Below, piece by piece: positions 1 through 8,614 of a stretch of 44,707 bases of DNA. Both the position numbers and the translations under genes were made by a program. How positions within the stretch are numbered: the first letter of the stretch is position 1; every line of letters begins with the position of its first letter. The DNA is from CAUZSH01 sp963582935. Lineage in GTDB: Bacteria > Pseudomonadota > Gammaproteobacteria > Francisellales > Francisellaceae. Below the pieces are notes generated by a model. That model searched no databases, was not told where the DNA came from, and worked only from the letters and a program-made list of their open reading frames with translations. The stretch is taken from NCBI GenBank assembly GCA_963582935.1, contig CAUZSH010000003.1:1-44707 (forward strand), written 5' to 3'.

Positions 1-252
1 CGTGCATTGATATTAATCGTTGCACTTGGAACTTGAATCTAAGCATTTAATTAATCGTGGAGATCAAATATAACCAAATAATTGCTACACACATAGCCCA
101 ATCTAAATTCACTATTTAAAACATACAAGATGCAAAAACGAGGTAGTTATTTTTGATGCTCAATATTAACACATAAAATTAACATGTACAGGAGGCAATG
201 TGTTTTTTATCCTGTTATTTGAATATTTAGTCAATTAGGGGTGTCCTTCAGA

Positions 253-873
253 CTATTCGAAGAAAGAGGCGTCCCCACTACCTTGTCGAATGACCCCAGG
301 GGCTTTTTCACTAAGGTCTACTACCGTTGTGGGCTCATACCCGCAATACCCCCCATCAACAATATAGTCAACCAAATCCCCAACTTGGTTAGAAACGTCT
401 TCTGCATCCAATAATGGCCCATCTTCTCCTGGCATAACTAAACTCGAGCTTAATATTGGCTCCCCCAACATCTCACTTAACGCTAGGGGAATAAGGTTTA
501 TTGGCACACGAATGCCCACCGTTTTCTTGCCTTTTGCCTGCATTAACACAGGGACTTTATTGGTTGCGGATAAAATAAAGGTGTAACTTCCAGGTGTACA
601 ACGTTTTAAAATTCGATAGGTAGGATTATCGATTTTAGCATAAACGGCAATTTCAGATAAATCTTTACAGATTAGCGTAAAGTTATGCTTATCATTCAAA
701 TCACGAATGTTTTTGATGCGTTTTAAGGGTTGTTTCATACCCATCTTACACCCAAGCGCATAGCCCGAGTCCGTCGGATAGGCGATAACACTTCCCGCAT
801 TTAGTGCCCGACAAAGTTCCGAAACTAAGTCATACTGTGGACTATATGCATTTAGTTCAATATACTCACTCAT
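253..873 (-). CDS. yciO: YciO family protein (Sua5/YciO/YrdC fold)
   Basis: This 206-residue protein has the same length and block order as E. coli YciO. Visible matches are an N-terminal SVIAYPTDSGYALGC block, the KRIKNIRDLNDKHNFTLIC segment and the TPGSYTFILSATNKVP segment, which in the YrdC superfamily form the nucleotide and RNA binding cleft. YrdC/Sua5 relatives make threonylcarbamoyl-AMP for the t6A modification of tRNA. YciO is a paralogue whose own role is less settled, so function beyond the family is inference. It lies divergent to yciB with a 66-base gap, and yciO/yciB proximity is common in gammaproteobacteria. No strong ribosome binding site precedes the start. The 252 bases beyond its 3' end hold no gene I can support. 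Confidence 0.9.
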   Translation of the reverse strand: MSEYIELNAYSPQYDLVSELCRALNAGSVIAYPTDSGYALGCKMGMKQPLKRIKNIRDLNDKHNFTLICKDLSEIAVYAKIDNPTYRILKRCTPGSYTFILSATNKVPVLMQAKGKKTVGIRVPINLIPLALSEMLGEPILSSSLVMPGEDGPLLDAEDVSNQVGDLVDYIVDGGYCGYEPTTVVDLSEKAPGVIRQGSGDASFFE

Positions 874-877
874 TAAA

Positions 878-905
878 TTGAAAAACCGATTATAATTCTT
901 ATACA
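878..905 (+). promoter_or_regulatory. Probable sigma-70 promoter for yciB
   Basis: A TTGAAA -35 box (878-883) and a TATACA -10 box (900-905) are separated by 16 bases and point toward yciB, whose start codon lies 34 bases further on. This is consensus matching by eye only. A better TATAAT-like hexamer inside the spacer has no partner at the right distance. Confidence 0.45.
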
Positions 906-939
906 GAATTGTACCATCAAAGCACTTCCAGAGGTGAGA

Positions 940-1479
940 ATGAAGAAACTATTTTTTGACTTTTTCCCAATCGTCATTTTTTTTATTGTTTTTAAAATAT
1001 ATGGTATTTATTATGCGACGGGTGCACTCATGATTGCCTCTGCTATTCAGATTAGCTATGAGCTTATCCGTTACCGTAAGGTTGAAATGATGCACATTAT
1101 CACATTGGTGTTAGTGCTCGTCTTTGGTGGTATGACCATTTATTTCCATGATGATCGTTTTATCCAATGGAAAGTGAGTATTATTAATTGGCTCTTTGCA
1201 CTCATTTTATTGGCATCACATTTCTTTATGAAGAAGCCCATTATCCGCATGATTATGGAAAAAAATATTGAACTTCCAGATCAAGTATGGAAACGTCTCA
1301 ATCTTATATGGATTGCGTACTTCACTATCTTAGGCGCGGTTAATATCTATGTTGCTTATAATTATTCACTCAATGCGTGGGTAAACTTTAAAACCTTTGG
1401 ACTTATCGGATTCACACTTATCTTTATTATTGGACAGAGTGTTTACTTATACAAGCATATGGATGAGTCTAGAAAATAA
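940..1479 (+). CDS. yciB: Inner membrane protein YciB (septation protein A family)
   Basis: The protein opens with MKKLFFDFFPIVIFF, the signature of the YciB/IspZ family, and is about 179 residues long, as usual. It is almost entirely hydrophobic, with about five membrane spans in the inner membrane. In E. coli YciB contributes to envelope integrity and interacts with elongation and division proteins. The ATG at 940 is preferred over the in-frame GTG at 934 because GAGG at 931-934 stands 5 bases before the ATG and would overlap the GTG. The queG start follows 32 bases downstream on the same strand, so the two may be co-transcribed. Confidence 0.92.
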   Translation: MKKLFFDFFPIVIFFIVFKIYGIYYATGALMIASAIQISYELIRYRKVEMMHIITLVLVLVFGGMTIYFHDDRFIQWKVSIINWLFALILLASHFFMKKPIIRMIMEKNIELPDQVWKRLNLIWIAYFTILGAVNIYVAYNYSLNAWVNFKTFGLIGFTLIFIIGQSVYLYKHMDESRK

Positions 1480-1511
1480 CCCTATTTTATAAATAACGAC
1501 TATAAGCGGCA

Positions 1512-2594
1512 ATGAACCTGAGCTACGATCAAGATGACAGGAAAGATGATTGGCAACAGATCCGTCAACATGCAAAAGCATTAGGGTTTGGATCAATTGA
1601 CGTCACTGATTGTGATCTCTCTAGCTATCACAAACACTATCACGAATGGACAGAAAATCATTTCCATGGTGATATGGGATATATGACCAAACATGGTGAT
1701 AAACGCCTTTATCCAGAGCAGCTAGTCCCCAACACCCAATGCGCCATAGTCGTCACACTTGATTACCTCACACAAAAAATTGACCTCAAACAAGTTAAGC
1801 AAGCGCTTTCAAATCGATCTGAAAAAGCAGTCATGTCTCAATACGCACTAGGGCGTGATTACCATAAAGTAATTCGCAAAAAGCTGCAGTCACTTGCAAA
1901 CTATATCACCACGCTATACCCCGAACACCAATACAGAGTATTCACTGATAGTGCTCCAGTGCTTGAAAAGCCCCTTGCGGAAAAGGCAGGTATTGGAGTA
2001 ATTGGTAAGCATGGTAACTTATTAAACAAACACCATGGCTCATTCTTTTTTATTGGGGTTATTTATACCAACATCCCATTTGAAACAAAACAAAAAAAAT
2101 TGGAAGATATTTGTGGAAAATGTTCCGCCTGCATTAAAATCTGTCCAACCAATGCAATCGTCTCCCCAAAAGTAGTTGATGCTCGAAAGTGTATCTCATA
2201 TTTAACTATTGAAAATAAAGGCGTGATACCAATAGAATTTCGTAAAGCAATTGGCACTCGAATCTACGGATGCGATGACTGCCAACTCATTTGCCCTTGG
2301 AATAAATATGCCTCTCTGACAAAAGAAAAAGATTTTTTTCCAAAAGCCTTTTTTACAAGCCCAAATCTGATTGATCTATTTAGTTGGACAGAAGCCGAAT
2401 TCCTAAAAAATACAGAGGGCTCTGCAATTAGGCGCATCGGTTATCATTGCTGGCAAAGAAATCTTGCTATTGCGCTTGGTAATGCACCCTACTCTAAAAA
2501 GTTACTCACTACATTGCAGGAATCTTTAACCATCACCGTGGATCTTATTGTAAGGGAATCAATAGAATGGGCATTAATGCAACATAAGTCATAA
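1512..2594 (+). CDS. queG: Epoxyqueuosine reductase QueG
   Basis: QueG carries out the last step of queuosine synthesis, reducing epoxyqueuosine to queuosine in the anticodon loop of tRNAs with GUN anticodons, using cobalamin and two [4Fe-4S] clusters. The 360 residues show the expected features: the FTDSAPVLEKPLAEKAG block with the catalytic-site aspartate at D146, a first ferredoxin-type motif C201-x2-C204-x2-C207-x3-C211-P, and a second motif C254-x2-C257-x3-C261-P with C227 as the extra ligand. The C-terminal part resembles the HEAT-like domain that holds the tRNA. The Shine-Dalgarno sequence is weak. The gene follows yciB closely on the same strand. Confidence 0.95.
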   Translation: MNLSYDQDDRKDDWQQIRQHAKALGFGSIDVTDCDLSSYHKHYHEWTENHFHGDMGYMTKHGDKRLYPEQLVPNTQCAIVVTLDYLTQKIDLKQVKQALSNRSEKAVMSQYALGRDYHKVIRKKLQSLANYITTLYPEHQYRVFTDSAPVLEKPLAEKAGIGVIGKHGNLLNKHHGSFFFIGVIYTNIPFETKQKKLEDICGKCSACIKICPTNAIVSPKVVDARKCISYLTIENKGVIPIEFRKAIGTRIYGCDDCQLICPWNKYASLTKEKDFFPKAFFTSPNLIDLFSWTEAEFLKNTEGSAIRRIGYHCWQRNLAIALGNAPYSKKLLTTLQESLTITVDLIVRESIEWALMQHKS

Positions 2595-2675
2595 ATAGTC
2601 ATTTTGCCTCTTGACCGAACTTAGCTATAGTGCTTATCCTATCATCAGACGAACAAAGCCAATTGGATAATTTAT

Positions 2676-3209
2676 ATGATCGAGTATGTAACTGAAGCGC
2701 TTTATAACACACCTTGGTGGGTGTATGCTTTATTTATCTATCTATTCATGATTGGAATTCGAGCAACCAAAACAAGTGTTGTTTCCATTAAAAAATTATT
2801 TATCATTCCAATCATATTTACAGTGCTTTCAATCCACACGCTTCTCACGACAGTAGAGCCCGTTATAATAAATGTTATTACTTGGGTTGTTGCCATGGGG
2901 CTGGGCGGACTTATTGGCTGGATACTTGTAAATCGTTTCAAATTTAAAGTAGATCGCCCACACTGGTTGATCAAAGTTCCTGGGAATTGGACCACTTTTA
3001 TTTTAATCATGATTATTTTTGTGTCAAAATATGCTTTTGGTTATGCTATTGGCGATGACCCCACCATTACTCAATCCGTTCCATTTGATGTTTTATTGCT
3101 GATTGTATCTGGATTATGTACGGGTACATTTGTTGGCAGAGCATTGTGTTACTTATCAAAATTTTATACGCAAAGCAGTGCGAATCTTGAAGATCAAGTT
3201 ATTGTTTAA
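2676..3209 (+). CDS. Small integral membrane protein, DUF6622 type
   Basis: This 177-residue protein begins MIEYVTEALYNTPWWVYALF and has about five hydrophobic segments, so it should sit in the inner membrane. The start (a membrane-edge helix, PxWVYALFIYLF, then a GIRATK turn) resembles the uncharacterised DUF6622 family; no function is known and I do not propose one. It is convergent with the E2 gene on the opposite strand, and their annotated stop codons overlap at 3206-3209. If the E2 frameshift is corrected, E2 would stop at 3225 and the overlap would disappear. Confidence 0.7.
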   Translation: MIEYVTEALYNTPWWVYALFIYLFMIGIRATKTSVVSIKKLFIIPIIFTVLSIHTLLTTVEPVIINVITWVVAMGLGGLIGWILVNRFKFKVDRPHWLIKVPGNWTTFILIMIIFVSKYAFGYAIGDDPTITQSVPFDVLLLIVSGLCTGTFVGRALCYLSKFYTQSSANLEDQVIV

Positions 3210-4363
3210 GAGATTCTGCTGCGATCAATTTTCCAACTCATCGATAAGAGCACGCAAAACCTGGTGGCTTCAGCACCCGTCACAGCACGATGATCAAATG
3301 TTAATGACAGTGGCAACGCTCTGCTAATAATAATCTTTTGGTCTTTAGAAATAACAACTTCTCTTATTTTCCCAGCACCAATTATCGAGACTTGCGGCAA
3401 TACAATAACCGCATTTGCATAGCGACCAGCAAACATGCCAAAATTACTTAATGTAATAGTTGCATCTTTTAAATCTTCTAGCGAGATAGATCGCTCTTTC
3501 ACACCGACTTTAAAATTTTCGATATGGTTTCTAATTAATTTAGGGTTACTCACAAGTAATTTTTCGATATCTTTAATCACTGGAACAAATAATCCATCAT
3601 CACTGTTCATTGCAAGCCCTAGATTAATTTTTTTATTCTGCTTAAAAGTATGCTTATAACCATCAAACCAAGCATTTAAATACGGCTCTTGCAACACAGC
3701 TTTAGAAATGGCACTAATAATGCGAAGGGTAACATCTTCATCTTCTGACCAATGGGTAATGGTCGCATCATCAACCAAAGTTACGGGCACAACTTGTGCA
3801 TGAGATTCACTCATCGTTTGTGCCATGATTCTCCGCACACCACGCAAAGGTTTGCCATCTATCATTAATGCCTTTTCTTGAGAGAATGCTTGCTGTATAT
3901 CTGCTTTGGTAATCATGCTATTAGGTCCTGTCCCCGTGACATCTTCCAGAGCTATATTTAGTTTCTTAGCCAATACACGTACCGCAGGCGATGCTTTTAT
4001 TTTTGGAGCTTGTATCGCATTGCTTTTTCTAGGTGCCACTATGGCAGTTTCAATCGTTACTTCATTGCCTTCCTTGATTTCACCAACAACGGTATGGCTG
4101 GCGCTTACTTTAGGCGCGTTGCTAATACCTTTTTCTTCAAACTCTATAAGTGGGGCACCCGTGTTAATGACATCACCTGCTTCACCATATATTTTTTTTA
4201 TTGTGCCGACAAAGGGTGCGGGAACATCAACGACAGCTTTGGCCGTTTCCATAGACACCAGTGGCTGATCGATCTCTACTTTATCACCAACTATAACGTA
4301 CCATTCCCTAATTTCCGCATCAGGCAATCCCTCTCCTAAATCAGGCAGATGAAAAACTGTCAT
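3206..4363 (-). CDS. 2-oxoacid dehydrogenase E2 (dihydrolipoyl acyltransferase), C-terminus frameshifted
   Basis: E2 core subunit that transfers the acyl group from lipoate to CoA. Domains in order: a lipoyl domain (residues 1-78, modified lysine K42 in METAKAVV), a linker, a peripheral subunit-binding domain (about 124-158, SPAVRVLAKKLNI), and the acyltransferase domain ending with the catalytic DHRAVTG motif. After TRF the reading frame gives an unnatural tail (CVLLSMSWKIDRSRIS). The next frame encodes RALIDELEN followed by TGA at 3225-3227, exactly the usual E2 ending. One more T in the TTTT run (plus-strand AAAA at 3256-3259) would restore RFLRALIDELEN and a 379-residue protein. This is either a sequencing error or a real C-terminal mutation. 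The gene follows E1 beta by 18 bases. Confidence 0.9.
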   Translation of the reverse strand: MTVFHLPDLGEGLPDAEIREWYVIVGDKVEIDQPLVSMETAKAVVDVPAPFVGTIKKIYGEAGDVINTGAPLIEFEEKGISNAPKVSASHTVVGEIKEGNEVTIETAIVAPRKSNAIQAPKIKASPAVRVLAKKLNIALEDVTGTGPNSMITKADIQQAFSQEKALMIDGKPLRGVRRIMAQTMSESHAQVVPVTLVDDATITHWSEDEDVTLRIISAISKAVLQEPYLNAWFDGYKHTFKQNKKINLGLAMNSDDGLFVPVIKDIEKLLVSNPKLIRNHIENFKVGVKERSISLEDLKDATITLSNFGMFAGRYANAVIVLPQVSIIGAGKIREVVISKDQKIIISRALPLSLTFDHRAVTGAEATRFCVLLSMSWKIDRSRIS

Positions 4364-4381
4364 ACATTACTCCCAATTATT

Positions 4382-5413
4382 TTATTCTAATACACAATCA
4401 ATGGCATCTAATATGCGCTGCACACTTGGCAAATAATGATTCTCCAATCGGTACAGCGGCATAACGGTATCGTAACCTGTAACACGCATTATTGGCGCCT
4501 CCAAATAATGCAGAGCGTGTTCTGCTAATTGCGCACTAATTTCAGCCCCAACCCCACAAGTTCGAGCACCCTCATGGATAATGACACAACGCCCTGTCTT
4601 TTCAACGGACGTAATTATCGTTACCATATCAATCGGTTTTATGGTTGCCACATCAATCACTTCAACACTTATGCCTTGGCTTGCCATTGATTTGGCTGCC
4701 TGCATTGTTTCAATGACCATTGCACCCCAGGTTACCAAAGTGACATCTGAACCTTCTTGTAAAAGAAAACAACGATCTAGAGGTAAAGCTTTACCATTAT
4801 CTGGAACAATCTGTTTTATATTGCGATAAATTCTCTTAGGCTCAAGAAAAACAACAGGATCAGGGTCACGAATAGCGGCCAGTAGTAAACCGTAAGCTCT
4901 TGCTGGAGAAGCAGGAATAACAACTCGAATACCCGGAATATGCGCAAAAATAGCCTCTGTACTTTCACTGTGATGCTCAGGCGCATGTATGCCACCGCCA
5001 TATGGCGCACGCAACACGACGGGGCAAGATAGTCGTCCTCGAGTTCTGTTGCGCATTCTGGCAATATGGTTAATGATTTGGTCATAAGCAGGGTAAATAA
5101 ATCCCATAAATTGAAATTCAGCAACAGGCTTTATCCCTTGAGTTGCCATGCCAACACATAAACCTGCAATCATGGATTCAGCCAGAGGCGTATCAATAAT
5201 ACGATGCTTACCAAATTTTTCCTCCAAGCCGTCCGTTGCCCGAAAAACGCCACCATTACAGCCAACATCTTCTCCAAGAACAACCACATCGGCATCATTT
5301 TCCAACTCATATGCCAGTGCTTGAGTGACAGCTTCGACTAATGTTATGCCTCTTTTTTTTTCTGATATTCGATTTTCTGCTGTTCCGTTGTCCACTATTT
5401 TGCTTTCTTCCAT
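4382..5413 (-). CDS. 2-oxoacid dehydrogenase E1 component, beta subunit
   Basis: Beta subunit of the thiamine-diphosphate E1 heterotetramer, which decarboxylates a 2-oxoacid and reductively acylates the lipoyl group of E2. The sequence shows the transketolase-pyrimidine-like opening (ITLVEAVTQALAYELENDADV, VLGEDVGCNGGVFRATDGL) and the C-terminal TPP-enzyme domain (VTLVTWGAMV, VIHEGARTCGVGAEISAQ). I prefer the ATG at 5413 (343 residues), which follows the E1 alpha stop by 4 bases and has GGAG 9 bases upstream; ATGs at 5446 and 5428 lie inside E1 alpha without a good ribosome binding site. Close spacing implies translational coupling with E1 alpha. Substrate cannot be read from sequence; branched-chain oxoacids are suggested by the neighbours. 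Confidence 0.92.
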   Translation of the reverse strand: MEESKIVDNGTAENRISEKKRGITLVEAVTQALAYELENDADVVVLGEDVGCNGGVFRATDGLEEKFGKHRIIDTPLAESMIAGLCVGMATQGIKPVAEFQFMGFIYPAYDQIINHIARMRNRTRGRLSCPVVLRAPYGGGIHAPEHHSESTEAIFAHIPGIRVVIPASPARAYGLLLAAIRDPDPVVFLEPKRIYRNIKQIVPDNGKALPLDRCFLLQEGSDVTLVTWGAMVIETMQAAKSMASQGISVEVIDVATIKPIDMVTIITSVEKTGRCVIIHEGARTCGVGAEISAQLAEHALHYLEAPIMRVTGYDTVMPLYRLENHYLPSVQRILDAIDCVLE

Positions 5414-5417
5414 TTGT

Positions 5418-6503
5418 TTATTCTCCATTTTGTGAATCAATGGCAAGTTGGCGTTGTTCCATTAATGCCTCAGGAAGTTCTTCATATAAATAATCAAACA
5501 TAGATTCAACTGGCTGGATGGGTAAATTTAAGTAATTTTGTGCCGCTTGTTCAACTTCTTGTTGGTATCTAGAAATTAATGCTTGTTCTTGTGTCTCATC
5601 CCAAAAATCTTTTTTCCGTAAATAATGACGCAACCTTGCCATTGGATCATTTTTTTTAGCGGCTTCTACTTCTTTTAAGCTTCGATAACGACTGGCATCA
5701 TCCGCTGTCGTATGATCTCCTAATCTGTAGGTGATTGCTTCGATTAATGTTGGTCCGCCCCCATTCCTCGCTTTCTCAATCGCCTTTCCAATCCTATCGC
5801 GTAGCGCAATGATATCATTACCATCTACTTGCTCAGAATATACATTTCCAGAAATTGCTTTTTGCGCTAATGTCTCACAGCTTGTTTGAGAAGAAAGTGG
5901 CACAGAAATCGCCCACTGGTTATTATTGACAACGATTACCAATGGTAAATTCCAAACACCAGCGACATTTAGAGCTTCATAAAAATCCCCTTTTGAGGTT
6001 CCGCCATCACCAACAGTTGTCACCGCACAGCGATTCTGTTTTCTTAATTTCATGGCCGTTGCAATACCTGCAGCATGTAATATCTGGCTTGCAACAGGAA
6101 TGGAATGAGGCAAATCTTCCTTGTTATTAGCAAATTTGGAGCCTCGCTCATCACCTCCCCAAAACAAGAACAATTCTTCCATAGTGACACCTCGCTGCAA
6201 ATGCGCACCAAAATCTCGGTAGTAGGGGCAAAAGACATCATCGGAATTCATTGCATGTCCGATTGCTACCGAAATGCCTTCTTGACCCAATACCGAAGGG
6301 TAAGTGCCTAACCTACCAGTACGCTGCAAACTTATGGCCTTGCCATCAAAAATGCGTGTTTTTAACATTAATTTATACAATTCAAGTAACACGACAGGAT
6401 CTTTTGCAAAATCAGGAAAATCTTGTGTTGCTTCCCCCAATTTATTTAGGTATTGCGCTTTTTCAATTTTAAATTCGGCGATTATTTCTATTTTAATAGG
6501 CAA
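5418..6503 (-). CDS. 2-oxoacid dehydrogenase E1 component, alpha subunit (PdhA/BkdA type)
   Basis: Alpha subunit of the E1 heterotetramer; it binds thiamine diphosphate through the GDGGTSKGDFYEALNVAG ... NNNQWAIS motif and has the phosphorylation-loop-like YRLGDHTTADDASRYR segment of this family. Gammaproteobacteria normally use the unrelated homodimeric AceE for pyruvate, so a heterotetrameric E1 here more likely serves branched-chain 2-oxoacids, although automated naming would often say PdhA. The start is taken as TTG at 6503 (MPIKIEIIAEF, 361 residues) because GGAG lies 7 bases upstream. The longer ATG start at 6566 would overlap the preceding dehydrogenase gene and add an atypical leader. 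Confidence 0.9.
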   Translation of the reverse strand: MPIKIEIIAEFKIEKAQYLNKLGEATQDFPDFAKDPVVLLELYKLMLKTRIFDGKAISLQRTGRLGTYPSVLGQEGISVAIGHAMNSDDVFCPYYRDFGAHLQRGVTMEELFLFWGGDERGSKFANNKEDLPHSIPVASQILHAAGIATAMKLRKQNRCAVTTVGDGGTSKGDFYEALNVAGVWNLPLVIVVNNNQWAISVPLSSQTSCETLAQKAISGNVYSEQVDGNDIIALRDRIGKAIEKARNGGGPTLIEAITYRLGDHTTADDASRYRSLKEVEAAKKNDPMARLRHYLRKKDFWDETQEQALISRYQQEVEQAAQNYLNLPIQPVESMFDYLYEELPEALMEQRQLAIDSQNGE

Positions 6504-6543
6504 AATAATGACTCCGCGATATTTTAAAAATAGAACTCGCTTA

Positions 6544-7302
6544 TCACTGTAAGCGCAGCCCACCATCTAATCTTACAATACCCCCATTTAACATAGGGTT
6601 CGTGATAATTTCCAAAACAAGTTTTGCAAATTCTTTAGGGCGCCCAAAACATTTTGGAAATAGTAGCGTCTCTTTTAATGAATCCTGTACTTTATCAGAC
6701 AGGCCTCGCATCATTGGGGTATCCATGAGTCCCGGTGCTATAGTCATAACACGAATACCAAATTGAGAAAACTCACGTGCGGCGGGCAAAGTCAAACCAC
6801 AAACACCCGCTTTAGAGGCAGCATAGGCACTTTGACCAATTTGACCCTCAAATGCAGCAATCGATGCCGTATTAATAATGACACCTCGCTCATGCGTCTT
6901 ATCCGATGGATGATTACGAATCATTTTATCAGCAACAATACGCATGACATTAAAGGTTCCACAAAGATTAATATTAATCACTTGACTGAATTCCTCTAAT
7001 AATTGAGGGCCTTGTTTACCAACGATTCTTTTGCCTGACTCAACCCCAGCACAGTTAATGCATACGCTAATTTGTCCTAATTTTTTTTCAATCAAATTTA
7101 CGGTTTTCTGAATGGCATCTGAATCGCAAATATCCGCCACAAAGCCTAAACAATTGAGAGACTGCTTAGCTTGATTTATTTTATCTGCATCTGTATCAAT
7201 GATCGCGATACTTGCATGATGCTTTGCCAATAGGCTTGCACAAGCGAATCCTAGACCAGATGCACCACCCGTTATGACAACATTGAGTTTATTTATTTCC
7301 AT
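6544..7302 (-). CDS. Short-chain dehydrogenase, 3-hydroxyacyl-CoA dehydrogenase type II-like
   Basis: This classical SDR has about 252 residues. It shows the NAD-binding TGGASGLG glycine motif near the N-terminus, NCAG in the cofactor fold, an active-site serine in NTASIAAFEG, and the catalytic YAASK tetrad piece. Its closest resemblance is to type II 3-hydroxyacyl-CoA / 2-methyl-3-hydroxybutyryl-CoA dehydrogenases (HSD17B10-like): GLMDTPMMRGL and the ending GGIVRLDGGLRLQ. The ATG at 7302 is favoured over the TTG at 7314. It precedes E1 alpha with a 40-base gap, so the four minus-strand genes probably form one transcription unit. Function as the NAD-dependent step before thiolysis in isoleucine degradation is inferred from context. 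Confidence 0.87.
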   Translation of the reverse strand: MEINKLNVVITGGASGLGFACASLLAKHHASIAIIDTDADKINQAKQSLNCLGFVADICDSDAIQKTVNLIEKKLGQISVCINCAGVESGKRIVGKQGPQLLEEFSQVININLCGTFNVMRIVADKMIRNHPSDKTHERGVIINTASIAAFEGQIGQSAYAASKAGVCGLTLPAAREFSQFGIRVMTIAPGLMDTPMMRGLSDKVQDSLKETLLFPKCFGRPKEFAKLVLEIITNPMLNGGIVRLDGGLRLQ

Positions 7303-7376
7303 AATAAAGTTCAAATCTAGATGTACTATCTATTTAATTTAGCAAACAAGCCTTATTAATTGCACAAAAAACTGCT

Positions 7377-7382
7377 TATAAT
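7377..7382 (+). promoter_or_regulatory. Likely -10 element for the thiolase gene
   Basis: A perfect TATAAT lies 47 bases before the thiolase ATG within the 127-base region shared with the divergent dehydrogenase gene. No good -35 box is present at 16-18 bases, so an activator may be needed; this is a visual match only. Confidence 0.35.
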
Positions 7383-7429
7383 TTAATGTTCGTTGTTTTT
7401 TATGACAGATATAGAATTGGAGATATATT

Positions 7430-8614
7430 ATGAATGAAGATCCTATTGTTATCATCGGGTGCGCGCGCACCCCTATTGGTGCGTTTCAAGGTACCCTATC
7501 TAGCTTAAGCGCACCTGAACTTGGCGCAATTTCTATTGAAGCTGCAGTTAATAGGGCAAAAATCAACCCGAAAAATGTTGAACAGGTACTTATGGGCTGT
7601 GTATTACCAGCAGGTCTTGGACAAGCACCCGCTAGACAGGCCTCATTGGGAGCGGGGCTTACATTAGACGCTGGTTGCGTTACTATCAATAAAATGTGTG
7701 GCTCAGGAATGCAAGCCGTCACTTTTGCGTATGATATGCTAAAGACTGGGGATTATAATGTTATCGTTGCTGGCGGCATGGAAAGCATGAGTAATGCCCC
7801 ATATTTGTTACCCAAAGCGCGTTCTGGTTTTCGCATGGGCCATTATCAAGTACTCGATCATATGTTTTGTGATGGCTTAGAGGATGCTTTTGAATCTGGC
7901 ACATTAATGGGAGTTTATGCTGAAAAAACGGCAAAGTCTTACCCATTCTCCAGAGAACAGCAAGATGCGTTTGCAATAGACTCACTAGCCAAAGCTAAAG
8001 CTGCGATTAAGTCAGGCGCATTCGAATCTGAAATTGCAAAGTGCACGGTGATAAATAAAAAAGAAACCAAAAAAGTTGACACCGATGAAACTCCGCTTAG
8101 AGCCCAAGAAGAAAAGATCCCAAAACTAAAACCCGCTTTTGCAAAAGATGGAACGGTCACTGCCGCAAATTCAAGCTCCATTTCTGATGGTGCAAGCGCA
8201 TTAGTTTTAACAAGGTTATCACATGCACAACAACTTGGGCTTCACCCTATTGCAAAAATCATCTCTCACGCCAGTCAATCACAAGCGCCCTCTGAATTCC
8301 CAACCGCCCCCATTGGTGCGGCTAAAAAGCTGCTTAGTAAAATTAATTGGGATATTAATGATGTCGATTTATTTGAGATCAATGAAGCTTTTGCAGTCGT
8401 GGCGATGGCATTTATGCGAGATCTTTCGATTAAGCCTGACAAGATAAACATTCACGGAGGTGCTTGTGCATTAGGTCATCCTGTTGGCGCAAGTGGTGCC
8501 AGAATTCTAGTCACATTAATCCATGCATTACAACGCAGAAACTTAAAACGCGGGGTCGCTGCGATATGTATTGGTGGTGGAGAAGCCATTGCAATGGCGA
8601 TTGAACTTTGTTAA
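7430..8614 (+). CDS. Thiolase family acetyl-CoA C-acyltransferase
   Basis: The 394-residue protein is a standard tetrameric-type thiolase. It has the nucleophilic C90 in NKMCGSGMQAV, H350 in GGACALGHPVGASGAR, and the second catalytic C380 in CIGGGEAIAMAIE. It either condenses two acetyl-CoA or cleaves 3-oxoacyl-CoA; beside an E1/E2 and a type II hydroxyacyl-CoA dehydrogenase the degradative role (for example 2-methylacetoacetyl-CoA to acetyl- plus propionyl-CoA) is the natural inference. GGAG stands 7 bases before the ATG. The gene is divergent to the SDR-E1-E2 genes and convergent with the MFS gene, overlapping its end by 4 bases. Confidence 0.93.
   Translation: MNEDPIVIIGCARTPIGAFQGTLSSLSAPELGAISIEAAVNRAKINPKNVEQVLMGCVLPAGLGQAPARQASLGAGLTLDAGCVTINKMCGSGMQAVTFAYDMLKTGDYNVIVAGGMESMSNAPYLLPKARSGFRMGHYQVLDHMFCDGLEDAFESGTLMGVYAEKTAKSYPFSREQQDAFAIDSLAKAKAAIKSGAFESEIAKCTVINKKETKKVDTDETPLRAQEEKIPKLKPAFAKDGTVTAANSSSISDGASALVLTRLSHAQQLGLHPIAKIISHASQSQAPSEFPTAPIGAAKKLLSKINWDINDVDLFEINEAFAVVAMAFMRDLSIKPDKINIHGGACALGHPVGASGARILVTLIHALQRRNLKRGVAAICIGGGEAIAMAIELC

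Noticed and set aside
190..238. A strong AGGAGG followed by GTG or ATG and a 10-12 codon hydrophobic frame.
   Set aside because: Too short, with poor spacing for the ATG and no resemblance to a known peptide; a chance match in AT-rich DNA is likely.
3206..3260. Programmed frameshifting at the end of the E2 gene.
   Set aside because: The run is only four Ts and the codons do not form a slippery heptamer; no downstream structure is evident.
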